A stretch of 6,944 bases of DNA from Saprospiraceae bacterium (GTDB lineage: Bacteria; Bacteroidota; Bacteroidia; Chitinophagales; Saprospiraceae). The stretch spans positions 1-6,944 of the forward strand of contig JACMMM010000074.1 in assembly GCA_014379065.1 (NCBI GenBank). Direction: 5' to 3'. Below, one piece after another: positions 1 to 5,220 of this stretch; positions within the stretch are counted from its first letter, which is position 1; every line of letters starts with the position of its first letter. Both the position numbers and the translations under genes were made by a program. The notes below the pieces were generated by a model. It did no database searches, had not been told where the DNA came from, and saw only the letters and a list, made by a program, of their open reading frames with translations.

Positions 1-197
1 ACAATCCAGGGTATATTGCCAATAGAATGACCGTCTTTTTGGTGAAATAGGATAGTGGCCAAAATGGCTATACCCATGCCGGCAGCAGCCAAAAGGTTGC
101 CTTTGCGGGCGGTATCCGGGCCGCTCAATCGTTTGAGGCCTATGATGAAGGTGATAGACCCGATGAGGTAAGAGAGTTCGAGGAGAAATTTGAACAT
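1..197 (-). CDS. pntB: NAD(P) transhydrogenase beta subunit, N-terminal part (cut by window edge)
   Basis: This is the 5' end of the gene for the membrane and NADP(H)-binding subunit of the proton-translocating transhydrogenase, which passes hydride between NADH and NADP+ while protons cross the inner membrane. Only 65 codons are visible, from the ATG at 195-197 to the left edge. The translation begins MFKFLLELSYLIGSITFIIG and continues with GLKRLSGPDTARKGNLLAAAGM, a hallmark of the PntB N-terminus: a first membrane helix, a short loop with the TARKGN segment, then a second helix ending near residue 51 (AILATILF). Full-length PntB proteins are usually about 460 residues, so most of the gene, including the NADP(H) domain III, lies outside. 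It follows pntAB by 117 bp, the normal gene order. No Shine-Dalgarno sequence is seen; the leader just upstream is repeat-derived and A-rich. Confidence 0.93.
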   Translation of the reverse strand, partial: MFKFLLELSYLIGSITFIIGLKRLSGPDTARKGNLLAAAGMGIAILATILFHQKDGHSIGNIPWI

Positions 198-200
198 TTT

Positions 201-320
201 TCTATAGGTTGATAAGGGTTGATAAGGGTTGAGAAGGGTTTATAAGGGTTGATAAGCGTTTATGAGTGTCATACATAAACGCTTATCAACCCGTATAAAC
301 CTCATAAACCTTCATCAACC
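201..320. repeat. Inverted array of 10-bp units forming a long hairpin between pntAB and pntB
   Basis: On the plus strand, units of GATAAGGGTT follow one another in 10-bp register: a degenerate copy at 201-210, exact copies at 211-220 and 221-230, then one- or two-base variants at 231-240, 241-250 and 251-260. After a centre at 265-273 the same unit appears in reverse orientation (AACNCNTATC-like) at 278-287, 288-297, 298-306, 307-316 and 317-320. The two arms pair: 246-264 with 274-292 gives 19 uninterrupted base pairs around a 9-nt loop, and after one mismatch 237-244 pairs with 294-301. The outer units pair in part with a one-base shift. The array fills the gap and overlaps the last two codons of pntAB. 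On the transcribed (minus) strand no U-run follows, so it does not look like an intrinsic terminator. Confidence 0.9.
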
Positions 321-617
321 TTTCTTTTTCTTAAACATTGCAAGCATTCGGTTGGTGACCACAAAGCCACCGACCACGTTGAGGGTGCCGAGCAGAACGG
401 CCAAAAAGCCCAGAATCAGGGCCAGATAATCATCTGAGTGTGCGTGGCCCATCACGATGATGGCCCCGATGATAACTACGCCGTGAATGGCGTTCGCGCC
501 CGACATGAGCGGGGTGTGCAGGATGGCCGGCACGTTGGAAATCACCTCGATACCCAGCAGGATGCTCAGGATGACGATGTAGATAAGGTGTTGATTTTCA
601 AGAAAAAAACTTGCCAT
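315..617 (-). CDS. pntAB: NAD(P) transhydrogenase alpha-2 (small membrane) subunit
   Basis: This 100-residue inner-membrane protein supplies the alpha-side membrane helices of the transhydrogenase in organisms where PntA is split in two, as in Rhodospirillum rubrum. The length matches the family. Three hydrophobic helices are visible, at about residues 10-28, 43-58 and 65-88. The conserved segment HTPLMSGANAIHGVV (about 34-48) is diagnostic of PntA domain II. The protein ends in a lysine-rich tail (KKKKG), expected on the cytoplasmic side. The ATG at 617 is the natural family start. It is separated from dinB upstream by 52 bp made almost wholly of a 7-bp repeat that runs into the start codon, and from pntB downstream by a 10-bp-unit hairpin overlapping its stop. 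Identity is secure. What is odd is that its partner pntAA is not adjacent but two genes upstream. Confidence 0.95.
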   Translation of the reverse strand: MASFFLENQHLIYIVILSILLGIEVISNVPAILHTPLMSGANAIHGVVIIGAIIVMGHAHSDDYLALILGFLAVLLGTLNVVGGFVVTNRMLAMFKKKKG

Positions 618-665
618 ATTGACTATTGACTATTGACGTTTGACTATTGACCGTTGACTTGTGAC
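617..665. repeat. Seven-copy heptamer array abutting the pntAB start codon
   Basis: Seven consecutive 7-bp units fill 617-665: TATTGAC at 617-623, 624-630 and 631-637, GTTTGAC at 638-644, TATTGAC at 645-651, CGTTGAC at 652-658 and TTGTGAC at 659-665. On the transcribed minus strand the unit reads GTCAATA. The last copy overlaps the pntAB ATG, so the ribosome-binding region of pntAB consists entirely of repeat. The array occupies 48 of the 52 bases between the dinB stop and the pntAB start. The units nearest pntAB are identical and those nearest dinB are more diverged. Copy number could vary by slippage, but that would change leader length, not the reading frame. Confidence 0.9.
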
Positions 666-669
666 AAGG

Positions 670-1155
670 TCAAGTGTTGTAAAGATTTTCAAAAGAACTT
701 GTGAACCCTGCTTCGGGCAGGATTTGCTTCAAATGGTGTTTCAAATGCTCCCCATAATCTTCCATGATAAATCGGAGCGTGAAGTGCTCTGAACCTTCAA
801 TCGAAATCGTGTTTTCCAGTTTTTCGGTTGGGGCGTTTCGTATGATGTGTGCGAGGTGGCGATTGTAATTTTCCCAAAGTGCAATGACCTCCAACCAATT
901 CGCTTTGTTATACGCTTGTGCTTCGACCCAAAAATTCTGGGCATAACCCACAAAATCCACATGTTGCTCGGCTTGCATCGTGCGCACAAATTTGTGCTGG
1001 TTGTTGCTGGCCGAATCAATCAAGTGGCCGAGGATTTCCTTTTTCGACCATTTTTCGGGGCGAGGTTTTGACAATGCTTCCGCGTCTGAAATTTGATTAA
1101 GCAGCGGCAAGGCTTTTTCGATGGTTTCAAGGAGATGTTGGGCTATTTGTTCCAT
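670..1155 (-). CDS. DinB-superfamily (DinB_2-like) protein
   Basis: The 161-residue product looks like a DinB/YfiT-type four-helix-bundle protein. Known members bind a divalent metal through three histidines; some are thiol-dependent transferases (for example bacillithiol or mycothiol S-transferases), but most are uncharacterised. Visible family signs are the W-S-x-K-E-x-L-x-H-L-x-D segment at residues 36-47 with candidate ligand His44, and EDYGEHLKHHLKQI at 132-145 with candidate ligands His137 and His141. The second segment matches the usual C-terminal H-x-x-H-H-x-x-Q-I helix. Length is typical. There is no signal peptide or membrane helix, so it should be cytoplasmic. It sits between lysE and pntAB in the same direction, 92 bp after the former and 52 bp before the latter, and is probably cotranscribed with the transhydrogenase genes. 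The substrate cannot be told from sequence. Confidence 0.85.
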   Translation of the reverse strand: MEQIAQHLLETIEKALPLLNQISDAEALSKPRPEKWSKKEILGHLIDSASNNQHKFVRTMQAEQHVDFVGYAQNFWVEAQAYNKANWLEVIALWENYNRHLAHIIRNAPTEKLENTISIEGSEHFTLRFIMEDYGEHLKHHLKQILPEAGFTSSFENLYNT

Positions 1156-1172
1156 GCTTGTTAGTTTTAAGC

Positions 1173-1238
1173 TTTGCCACTAATTGCACGAATTTGCACT
1201 AATCCTAATTCGTGTAAATTAGTGCAATTAGTGGCAAA
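1173..1238. repeat. 66-bp near-perfect palindrome between the lysE-family gene and dinB
   Basis: A 17-bp perfect inverted repeat, TTTGCCACTAATTGCAC at 1173-1189 and its reverse complement at 1222-1238, encloses further pairing: 1191-1199 with 1212-1220 (one G-T pair) and 1201-1203 with 1208-1210, leaving a CCTA loop. In all, 29 of 31 positions pair. Within the arms the triplet CAC recurs at 1178, 1187 and 1197 and GTG at 1212, 1222 and 1231, a spacing of 9-10 bp, so each arm is itself built of short periodic units. It lies in the 92-bp gap between two same-strand genes. No T-run follows on the transcribed strand, so it is more like a REP-type or MITE-like intergenic element than a terminator. 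I recall similar AATTAGTGGCAA-type words from other Bacteroidota, but cannot confirm this here. Confidence 0.9.
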
Positions 1239-1247
1239 AAATATCCC

Positions 1248-1880
1248 TCATTTTTTCTCCAAAAACGCCAACCTCAGCCCCAAATACAACAACACCGAGC
1301 CCATCACCTTCTCTTGCCAACGCACGAAACCGGGGTATCGCGAAAGCCAATCTCCCAGCCGACCAAACATAAGCGCCACTAAAATCAGCGTCGCCGTGCC
1401 CGAAAAATCAAACCAAAGCCCAAGGAACAGAATCTGCAACGACACACTTCCATGCTCAGGCTGTATAAACTGCGGCAAAAACGCGAGAAAGAAAATGGCG
1501 ACTTTTGGATTCAAAACATTTGTCACAAAGCCTTGCCGAAAAAGCGTCCAAAGCGGGATTTCGGAAGTTTCCCCTTTTACTAGAAATTGTCCGCCTTTGC
1601 TTCTAAGCGATTGAATACCAATATAAATCAGGTAAAAAGCCCGGGCCCACTTCACCACTTCAAACGCTATGGCCGATTGTGCCAGCAGCGCCGAAATGCC
1701 AAACACCGCCGCCAAAATATGCACAAAGCATCCCACAAAAATCCCCAGCGACGACACGATCCCAGCCTTTACCCCTTGCCCCGCGCTCCTGGAAGCGACA
1801 TACAGCATATCCGGTCCCGGTGCGATGTTGAGCATCAGCGACGCGAAGGCGAAGAGGAGGAAATTGTTGAAGTCAATCAC
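1248..1880 (-). CDS. LysE/RhtB-family amino-acid exporter
   Basis: This 210-residue inner-membrane protein belongs to the LysE/RhtB translocator family, which exports amino acids or related small molecules with the proton gradient. Evidence is the N-terminal signature LNIAPGPDMLYVASRS at about residues 17-32, the central FRQGFVTNVLNPKVAIFFLA segment at 114-133 with the conserved N-P, followed by FLPQF, and about six hydrophobic helices (6-26, 40-66, 70-92, 115-137, 146-172, 192-207). Length is typical. The start is the GTG at 1878-1880: an in-frame stop lies three codons upstream, no in-frame ATG precedes it, and the next ATG (residue 16) would cut the first helix. The substrate is not predictable. 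It lies between pntAA (112 bp upstream) and dinB, and so interrupts the transhydrogenase genes in the same transcriptional direction. Confidence 0.92.
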   Translation of the reverse strand: MIDFNNFLLFAFASLMLNIAPGPDMLYVASRSAGQGVKAGIVSSLGIFVGCFVHILAAVFGISALLAQSAIAFEVVKWARAFYLIYIGIQSLRSKGGQFLVKGETSEIPLWTLFRQGFVTNVLNPKVAIFFLAFLPQFIQPEHGSVSLQILFLGLWFDFSGTATLILVALMFGRLGDWLSRYPGFVRWQEKVMGSVLLYLGLRLAFLEKK

Positions 1881-1887
1881 TTTTGGT

Positions 1888-1923
1888 GGTTATTTGTTGA
1901 AATGGGGATTTGGTTATTTGTTG
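1888..1923. repeat. 12-bp direct repeat just upstream of the lysE-family start
   Basis: GGTTATTTGTTG occurs at 1888-1899 and again, exactly, at 1912-1923, giving a 24-bp period with an AAATGGGGATTT spacer. On the minus strand this is CAACAAATAACC, placed within the leader of the LysE-family gene (first copy 8 bp upstream of its GTG). No Shine-Dalgarno sequence is seen there. Function is unknown. Confidence 0.75.
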
Positions 1924-1928
1924 TGGTA

Positions 1929-1971
1929 GCGCTTGGAACTCCTGCCTGTCGGCAAACGGGATTTCAAGCGC
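1929..1971. repeat. Imperfect hairpin in the pntAA-lysE gap
   Basis: GCGCTTG at 1929-1935 pairs with CAAGCGC at 1965-1971. Inside this stem, 1936-1938 pairs with 1962-1964 (one G-T pair), 1940-1942 with 1959-1961 across a bulged C, and a small TGCC/GGCA hairpin (1943-1946 with 1951-1954, loop TGTC) sits at one side of the loop. On the transcribed strand it begins 22 bases after the pntAA stop. No U-run follows, so rho-independent termination is not supported; mRNA stabilisation of the pntAA 3' end or a dispersed repeat remain possible. Confidence 0.55.
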
Positions 1972-1992
1972 GACAGACAATATCCCAATATC

Positions 1993-3120
1993 TTAATTTC
2001 CCATCGCGCCTTTCACCCGTTCGCTCACCACTTTACCTTCGTGCGCCACACAGGTCGCCGCCACGATATCATCCTCCCAATTGAGCGTCAATTCATTCTT
2101 GATCATGATTAGTTTGAGGAAGTTGACAATGTTTTTGCCAAACATCACGCTCGCGTCTTTTGGCACCGAACCCGCAAGGTTTGAGTCGCCGATGAGCGTC
2201 ACGCCGTGCGGGTGGGTGGTTTTGCCGTTTTCGGTCAGTTCGCAGTTGCCGCCGGTAGAGGCTGCCATATCCACGATGACTGCGCCGGGTTTCATACCTG
2301 CTACTGTTTCTTTTTTTATGAGAATGGGAGCTTTGCGACCCGGAATTTGTGCGGTGCAAATGATCACATCCGCAGCCACAGCCTTTTCGTGAATGAGTTG
2401 TGCCTGACGCTGTTTGAATTCGTCGCTCTGTTCAACGGCATAACCGCCAGCAGCCTTGTCGTCCACTGCGCCTTCTACTTCCACGAATTTTGCGCCGAGA
2501 CTGAGCACCTCTTCTTTGGCAGCAGCACGCACGTCAAAGGCTTCCACTACGGAGCCCAGGCGTTTGGCTGTTGCAATCGCTTGAAGGCCCGCCACACCAG
2601 CACCGAGAATGAGGACTTTGGCGGGCTTAATGGTGCCCGCAGCAGTCATGAACATCGGGAAGAAGGTGGGCAGGTGGGCAGCGGCTGTCAACACGGCTTT
2701 GTAACCGCCCACCGTCGCCATCGAGGAAAGCACATCGAGGGCTTGGGCGCGAGTGCTGCGCGGGGCCATGTCGAGGCTGAATCCGGTGATGTTTGCTTTA
2801 AGCAGGTTTTCCACGGCTTCCCGGTTGCCCAGCGGATTGAATTGCCCGATGACGATTTGTCCGGCGGACATCTTGGAAAGTGCAGCAGTAGAGAGCGGGT
2901 GGATTCTGGCCAACACATTCGCGCTTTTCATAACCTCATCGGTATCGGCGATTTGTGCGCCTTGCGCCTCGTAACTTGCGTCGTCAAAGAAGGCCGTTGC
3001 GCCTGCGCCGCGTTCTACAAGGATTTTGTCAAAGCCCAATTTGGTCAGGGCGGAGAGGGAATCTGGGGTGACGGACACGCGATGCTCGCCGTCGGTTTCT
3101 TTCAGAATGCCAAGTGTCAT
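1993..3120 (-). CDS. pntAA: NAD(P) transhydrogenase alpha-1 (NAD(H)-binding) subunit
   Basis: This is the peripheral, cytoplasmic domain I of the proton-translocating transhydrogenase; it binds NADH/NAD+ and exchanges hydride with NADP(H) held by PntB. The 375-residue length fits the split alpha-1 form. N-terminal motifs include GILKE (4-8) and HRVSVTPD (13-20). The segment MAPRSTRAQALDVLSSMATV (118-137) contains Arg121, Gln126 and Asp129 at the same spacing as the R-Q-D loop residues Arg127, Gln132 and Asp135 of the R. rubrum enzyme. The Rossmann fingerprint GAGVAG is at 173-178, followed by the acidic and basic EAFDVR end (193-198). No membrane helix is present, as expected for alpha-1. The ATG at 3118-3120 places the family N-terminus correctly. 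It is the first gene of the minus-strand run and is divergent from the GNAT gene, so its promoter should lie in 3121-3270. Confidence 0.96.
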   Translation of the reverse strand: MTLGILKETDGEHRVSVTPDSLSALTKLGFDKILVERGAGATAFFDDASYEAQGAQIADTDEVMKSANVLARIHPLSTAALSKMSAGQIVIGQFNPLGNREAVENLLKANITGFSLDMAPRSTRAQALDVLSSMATVGGYKAVLTAAAHLPTFFPMFMTAAGTIKPAKVLILGAGVAGLQAIATAKRLGSVVEAFDVRAAAKEEVLSLGAKFVEVEGAVDDKAAGGYAVEQSDEFKQRQAQLIHEKAVAADVIICTAQIPGRKAPILIKKETVAGMKPGAVIVDMAASTGGNCELTENGKTTHPHGVTLIGDSNLAGSVPKDASVMFGKNIVNFLKLIMIKNELTLNWEDDIVAATCVAHEGKVVSERVKGAMGN

Positions 3121-3270
3121 TAGGCTGGTGATTAGTTAATTTTTTACCCGCCGAAGCCAAAAGCGAAGGAGGGGGTGATTTTTTATTCGGAATGCCACTG
3201 CATGGAATTTTTAGCGCGCCGAAAGTACCACGTTTTCTAAAAGTCGGAAATTCTTTCCAAAATTTGCGCC
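3121..3270. promoter_or_regulatory. Divergent intergenic region (pntAA leftward, GNAT gene rightward)
   Basis: These 150 bases separate two divergent start codons, so both promoters are expected here. I find no perfect TAnnTTTG element for either gene. The best leftward candidate is TACTTTCG on the minus strand (3220-3227), one base from consensus but without a convincing TTG at the right distance. The best rightward candidate, AAAATTTG at 3259-3266, is also one base off and lies only 4 bp before the ATG. A small palindrome, GGAAA-TTC-TTTCC (3246-3258), lies just before the GNAT start. None of these is strong. Confidence 0.45.
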
Positions 3271-3831
3271 ATGGAAATCATTTTTTCTTCCGTCTCTACT
3301 GCTGAAGAAGTATCGCAAATACTTGATTTACAGGCAATAAACCATGTTTCCAACGTGTCGCCCGCCGTGGCGCAAGAACAGGGTTTTGTCACCGTGAAGC
3401 ACAATCCCCTCGTGTTGCAGCACATGAACGAGGCCGCGCCGAGCATAATCGCCAAGGACGGGGACTGTGTGGTAGGCTACGCACTGGTGATGCCGCGCAG
3501 CTTTGCCGTGGACATTCCGATCCTTCAACCGATGTTCGATTTGCTCGATACGCTCTCATGGCGCGGCAAGCCGCTGCGCGAAAACCCCCGCTGGTTTGTC
3601 ATGGGCCAAATCTGCGTGGCCGAGGGCTACCGTGGCATGGGCGTTTTCGATGGAATGTACCTGAAGATGAAAGAAGTATGTCGGGCCGACTACGATTTTG
3701 TCATTACCGAAATTGCAGAGCGAAACATACGCTCCATCCGAGCGCACGAGCGCGTGGGTTTCGAGACCTTGCATACTTTTTCGGATGCGGTGGCTGGAGA
3801 AGATTGGCGGGTGGTGGTGTGGGATTTTTGA
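3271..3831 (+). CDS. GNAT-family N-acetyltransferase
   Basis: The 186-residue protein is a GNAT-fold acetyltransferase, expected to move an acetyl group from acetyl-CoA to an amine. The acetyl-CoA-binding motif A is visible as QICVAEGYRGMGVFDGMY (113-130): the strand is followed by R-G-M-G-V-F, matching the R/Q-x-x-G-x-G/A pyrophosphate loop, with Tyr120 just before it. Motif B appears as NIRSIRAHERVGF (152-164), typical of GNATs in which residues from N and the following helix contact CoA. An N-terminal strand and helix (1-22) and the VVGYALVM strand (67-74) complete the fold. No signal peptide is seen. The acceptor is unknown. It is the only plus-strand gene in the window, is monocistronic, and converges on the cyclase-like gene with 5 bp between stop codons. 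The 57-63 segment PSIIAKD continuing into VVGY is typical for the family. Confidence 0.9.
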   Translation: MEIIFSSVSTAEEVSQILDLQAINHVSNVSPAVAQEQGFVTVKHNPLVLQHMNEAAPSIIAKDGDCVVGYALVMPRSFAVDIPILQPMFDLLDTLSWRGKPLRENPRWFVMGQICVAEGYRGMGVFDGMYLKMKEVCRADYDFVITEIAERNIRSIRAHERVGFETLHTFSDAVAGEDWRVVVWDF

Positions 3832-3836
3832 TGAAA

Positions 3837-5084
3837 TCACCCTTCATAAATCGTCATTTCTACGTCCGAAACGGTATAACTGATTTGGGTAAGTGCGCTG
3901 ACATCCATAGATTCGCTCAGATGCCCATTGAGGTAAACGTAGCCAAAACGCCCTTTGTCCTGGGCCATTTTGGAAGCAATGTTGACGGGCATCCCGGCAA
4001 TGTCCTTGCCCCCGGCGGGCAGGTCAAACACGAGCACTGGGCCTCTGTCTATTCCAATTCGCGTTTCCACATTTTGGCGATTCAAGACATCCTGAAATTC
4101 TTTTGAAAAGGAAAAGGCTACGTGCGGGGAATCAAACACATAAATGCCCAGATTGCCCACAACCTTGATTTCATGACCATTGTGTTTTGTCAAAAGTTGA
4201 ATCCCTGCGTCTTTCATTAAGGCAGAGAAAGACATATCCGTAAACATATTGACCATGTGCTCTGCCGACTCTTGGCTTTCTCTTTCAATTAATACTACTA
4301 CTCTGTGATTCAAATATTTTTCCTCCAACGATCCCGCTAAGGCCGTGTCGGATAAATTATCCTCGTATTGAATCAAATCTTCATAAAAATCTTGGGAATA
4401 GGGAATGGGATAATGCTTGTCTAATTCAGGAATTTCGGACAATAGCGGGCCGGAGATTACTGAATAGAGCTGCCCTAAAGTGCTCGTGGCTTCTCCTGTT
4501 TTTACGATCTCAAAACCATGATTGGAAGGTAACATCTGATAAATGCTTTGGGAAATAAGCACTTCGCCCCCTTCGGTTTCATTTTCTGCAAACTCCTCAA
4601 TGGCATCTGCTTCTTCTCCATACAAACCGCCATTGATATGGTAATATTCACCAAAATGCGCCCCTAACCCGATTTTTACCTGGCAGGTTTTATTTATTTC
4701 TGCTTGGGCGGTTAGCAATGCCGACAGCAAATGGGAGGCCTGAACCTCAGCTGGATAAAACATCTGCGTATTGTCTGCTGCCCAAATGCCGATGCTTTTT
4801 CCCCCAATTTGTTTGCCCATCGTATAGACGATCTCCTTCGGTCGGTTGAGCATGGCCAACACTTCCAATAAGGGTTTGGTTTTGGAGAGTTTGCTCAAAC
4901 CCGCAGCGTCTGAAGAAACACTAAATCCTTTTACTTTGTAGTTGGACAGCAAAGCCACTGCATCTGACTTGCTTTGCCCGGTTTCCAGCCAGTCTTTTAC
5001 CAAAGCTAGGGGTAAACTGCCAATAATGTCTTGTTTGATGTCAAACAGACCTGGGGAATATAGGTCGGCGCTCAATTTTGCCAT
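3837..5084 (-). CDS. Tandem class III nucleotidyl cyclase-domain protein, predicted single composite active site
   Basis: The 415-residue soluble protein has two class III cyclase homology domains, about 48-215 and 258-414, joined by an acidic linker; no membrane helix, receiver, GAF or PAS domain is visible. Domain 1 has SDAAGLSKLS (58-67), aligning with the F-x-D-I-x-G-F-T metal site (Asp59), and AADNTQMFYPA (102-112) with Asp104, 45 residues on, matching the usual spacing of the second metal Asp. Its transition-state Asn/Arg positions are Asp160 and Glu164. Domain 2 lacks both metal Asp (IERES at 266-270; Asn311 in VVGNLGIYVF) but has Lys307, Asp361 and Asn368 in DIAGMPVNIASKM, with Lys372 where Arg is normal. 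Lys/Asp are the adenine-selecting pair of adenylyl cyclases. The inferred product is therefore cAMP, if the Arg-to-Lys change is tolerated; otherwise it is a pseudo-enzyme. Membership of the fold family is fairly sure, activity is not. A strong promoter lies upstream. Confidence 0.8.
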   Translation of the reverse strand: MAKLSADLYSPGLFDIKQDIIGSLPLALVKDWLETGQSKSDAVALLSNYKVKGFSVSSDAAGLSKLSKTKPLLEVLAMLNRPKEIVYTMGKQIGGKSIGIWAADNTQMFYPAEVQASHLLSALLTAQAEINKTCQVKIGLGAHFGEYYHINGGLYGEEADAIEEFAENETEGGEVLISQSIYQMLPSNHGFEIVKTGEATSTLGQLYSVISGPLLSEIPELDKHYPIPYSQDFYEDLIQYEDNLSDTALAGSLEEKYLNHRVVVLIERESQESAEHMVNMFTDMSFSALMKDAGIQLLTKHNGHEIKVVGNLGIYVFDSPHVAFSFSKEFQDVLNRQNVETRIGIDRGPVLVFDLPAGGKDIAGMPVNIASKMAQDKGRFGYVYLNGHLSESMDVSALTQISYTVSDVEMTIYEG

Positions 5085-5156
5085 AAATAGAGGAATTTTT
5101 TAGGCGAGTGAAAAGGGTGTTTATGCTCCTTTTGGGGCTTTAAGTTTCATTGGTCG

Positions 5157-5187
5157 CAAACGTACAGCAGGATATTGTTAAAAACAA
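5157..5187 (-). promoter_or_regulatory. Bacteroidota-type promoter of the cyclase-like gene
   Basis: Read on the minus strand, TTG (5185-5187) is followed after 20 bases by TACGTTTG (5157-5164), an exact match to the Bacteroidota -7 consensus TAnnTTTG with a -33 TTG at an accepted distance. Transcription would begin near 5150, giving a leader of about 65 nt before the ATG at 5084. No Shine-Dalgarno sequence is present near the ATG; the leader there is A/T-rich. Confidence 0.7.
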
Positions 5188-5190
5188 TAT
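5172..5190. promoter_or_regulatory. Palindrome covering the -33 element (operator candidate)
   Basis: ATATTGTT (5172-5179) and AACAATAT (5183-5190) form a perfect 8-bp inverted repeat separated by three A. One arm contains the -33 TTG of the predicted promoter, so a protein bound here would compete with RNA polymerase. It could also be an RNA stem on either strand, but it is AT-only apart from one pair per arm and no suitable U-run follows on the minus strand. Confidence 0.45.
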
Positions 5191-5220
5191 TTGGCGGGTT
5201 TTTTTATTGCACTTATGTTT

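Noticed and set aside
201..320. CRISPR array
   Set aside because: Units are 10 bp with no unique spacers and switch orientation in the middle; this is a tandem/inverted repeat.
1173..1238. Rho-independent terminator after the lysE-family gene
   Set aside because: The stem is long and AT-rich and on the transcribed strand it is followed by GCTTAAAACTAAC, not a U-run.
1587..2084. Plus-strand open frame (165 codons) across the lysE-family gene and the next gap
   Set aside because: It overlaps the LysE-family gene antisense, crosses repeat-rich intergenic DNA and gives a low-complexity basic product with no domain.
2206..3123. Long plus-strand open frame (305 codons) antisense to pntAA
   Set aside because: It lies wholly opposite a well-conserved pntAA; its translation is rich in Cys, His and Gly with no recognisable domain, as expected for the antisense of a GC-rich coding frame.
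3220..3227. TACTTTCG as the pntAA -7 promoter element
   Set aside because: One mismatch to TAnnTTTG and no TTG at 17-23 bp; too weak to call as a separate feature.
3837..5084. Pycsar-type anti-phage cyclase or a diguanylate (GGDEF) cyclase
   Set aside because: No effector gene (TIR, TM or similar with a cyclic-nucleotide sensor) is adjacent, and no GGDEF motif is present. The tandem C1/C2-like pattern with the Lys/Asp pair fits adenylyl cyclase better.
5172..5200. Plus-strand intrinsic terminator (stem followed by GGCGGGTTTTTTT)
   Set aside because: The T-run is 6 bases away from the AT-only stem and no plus-strand gene ends nearby.
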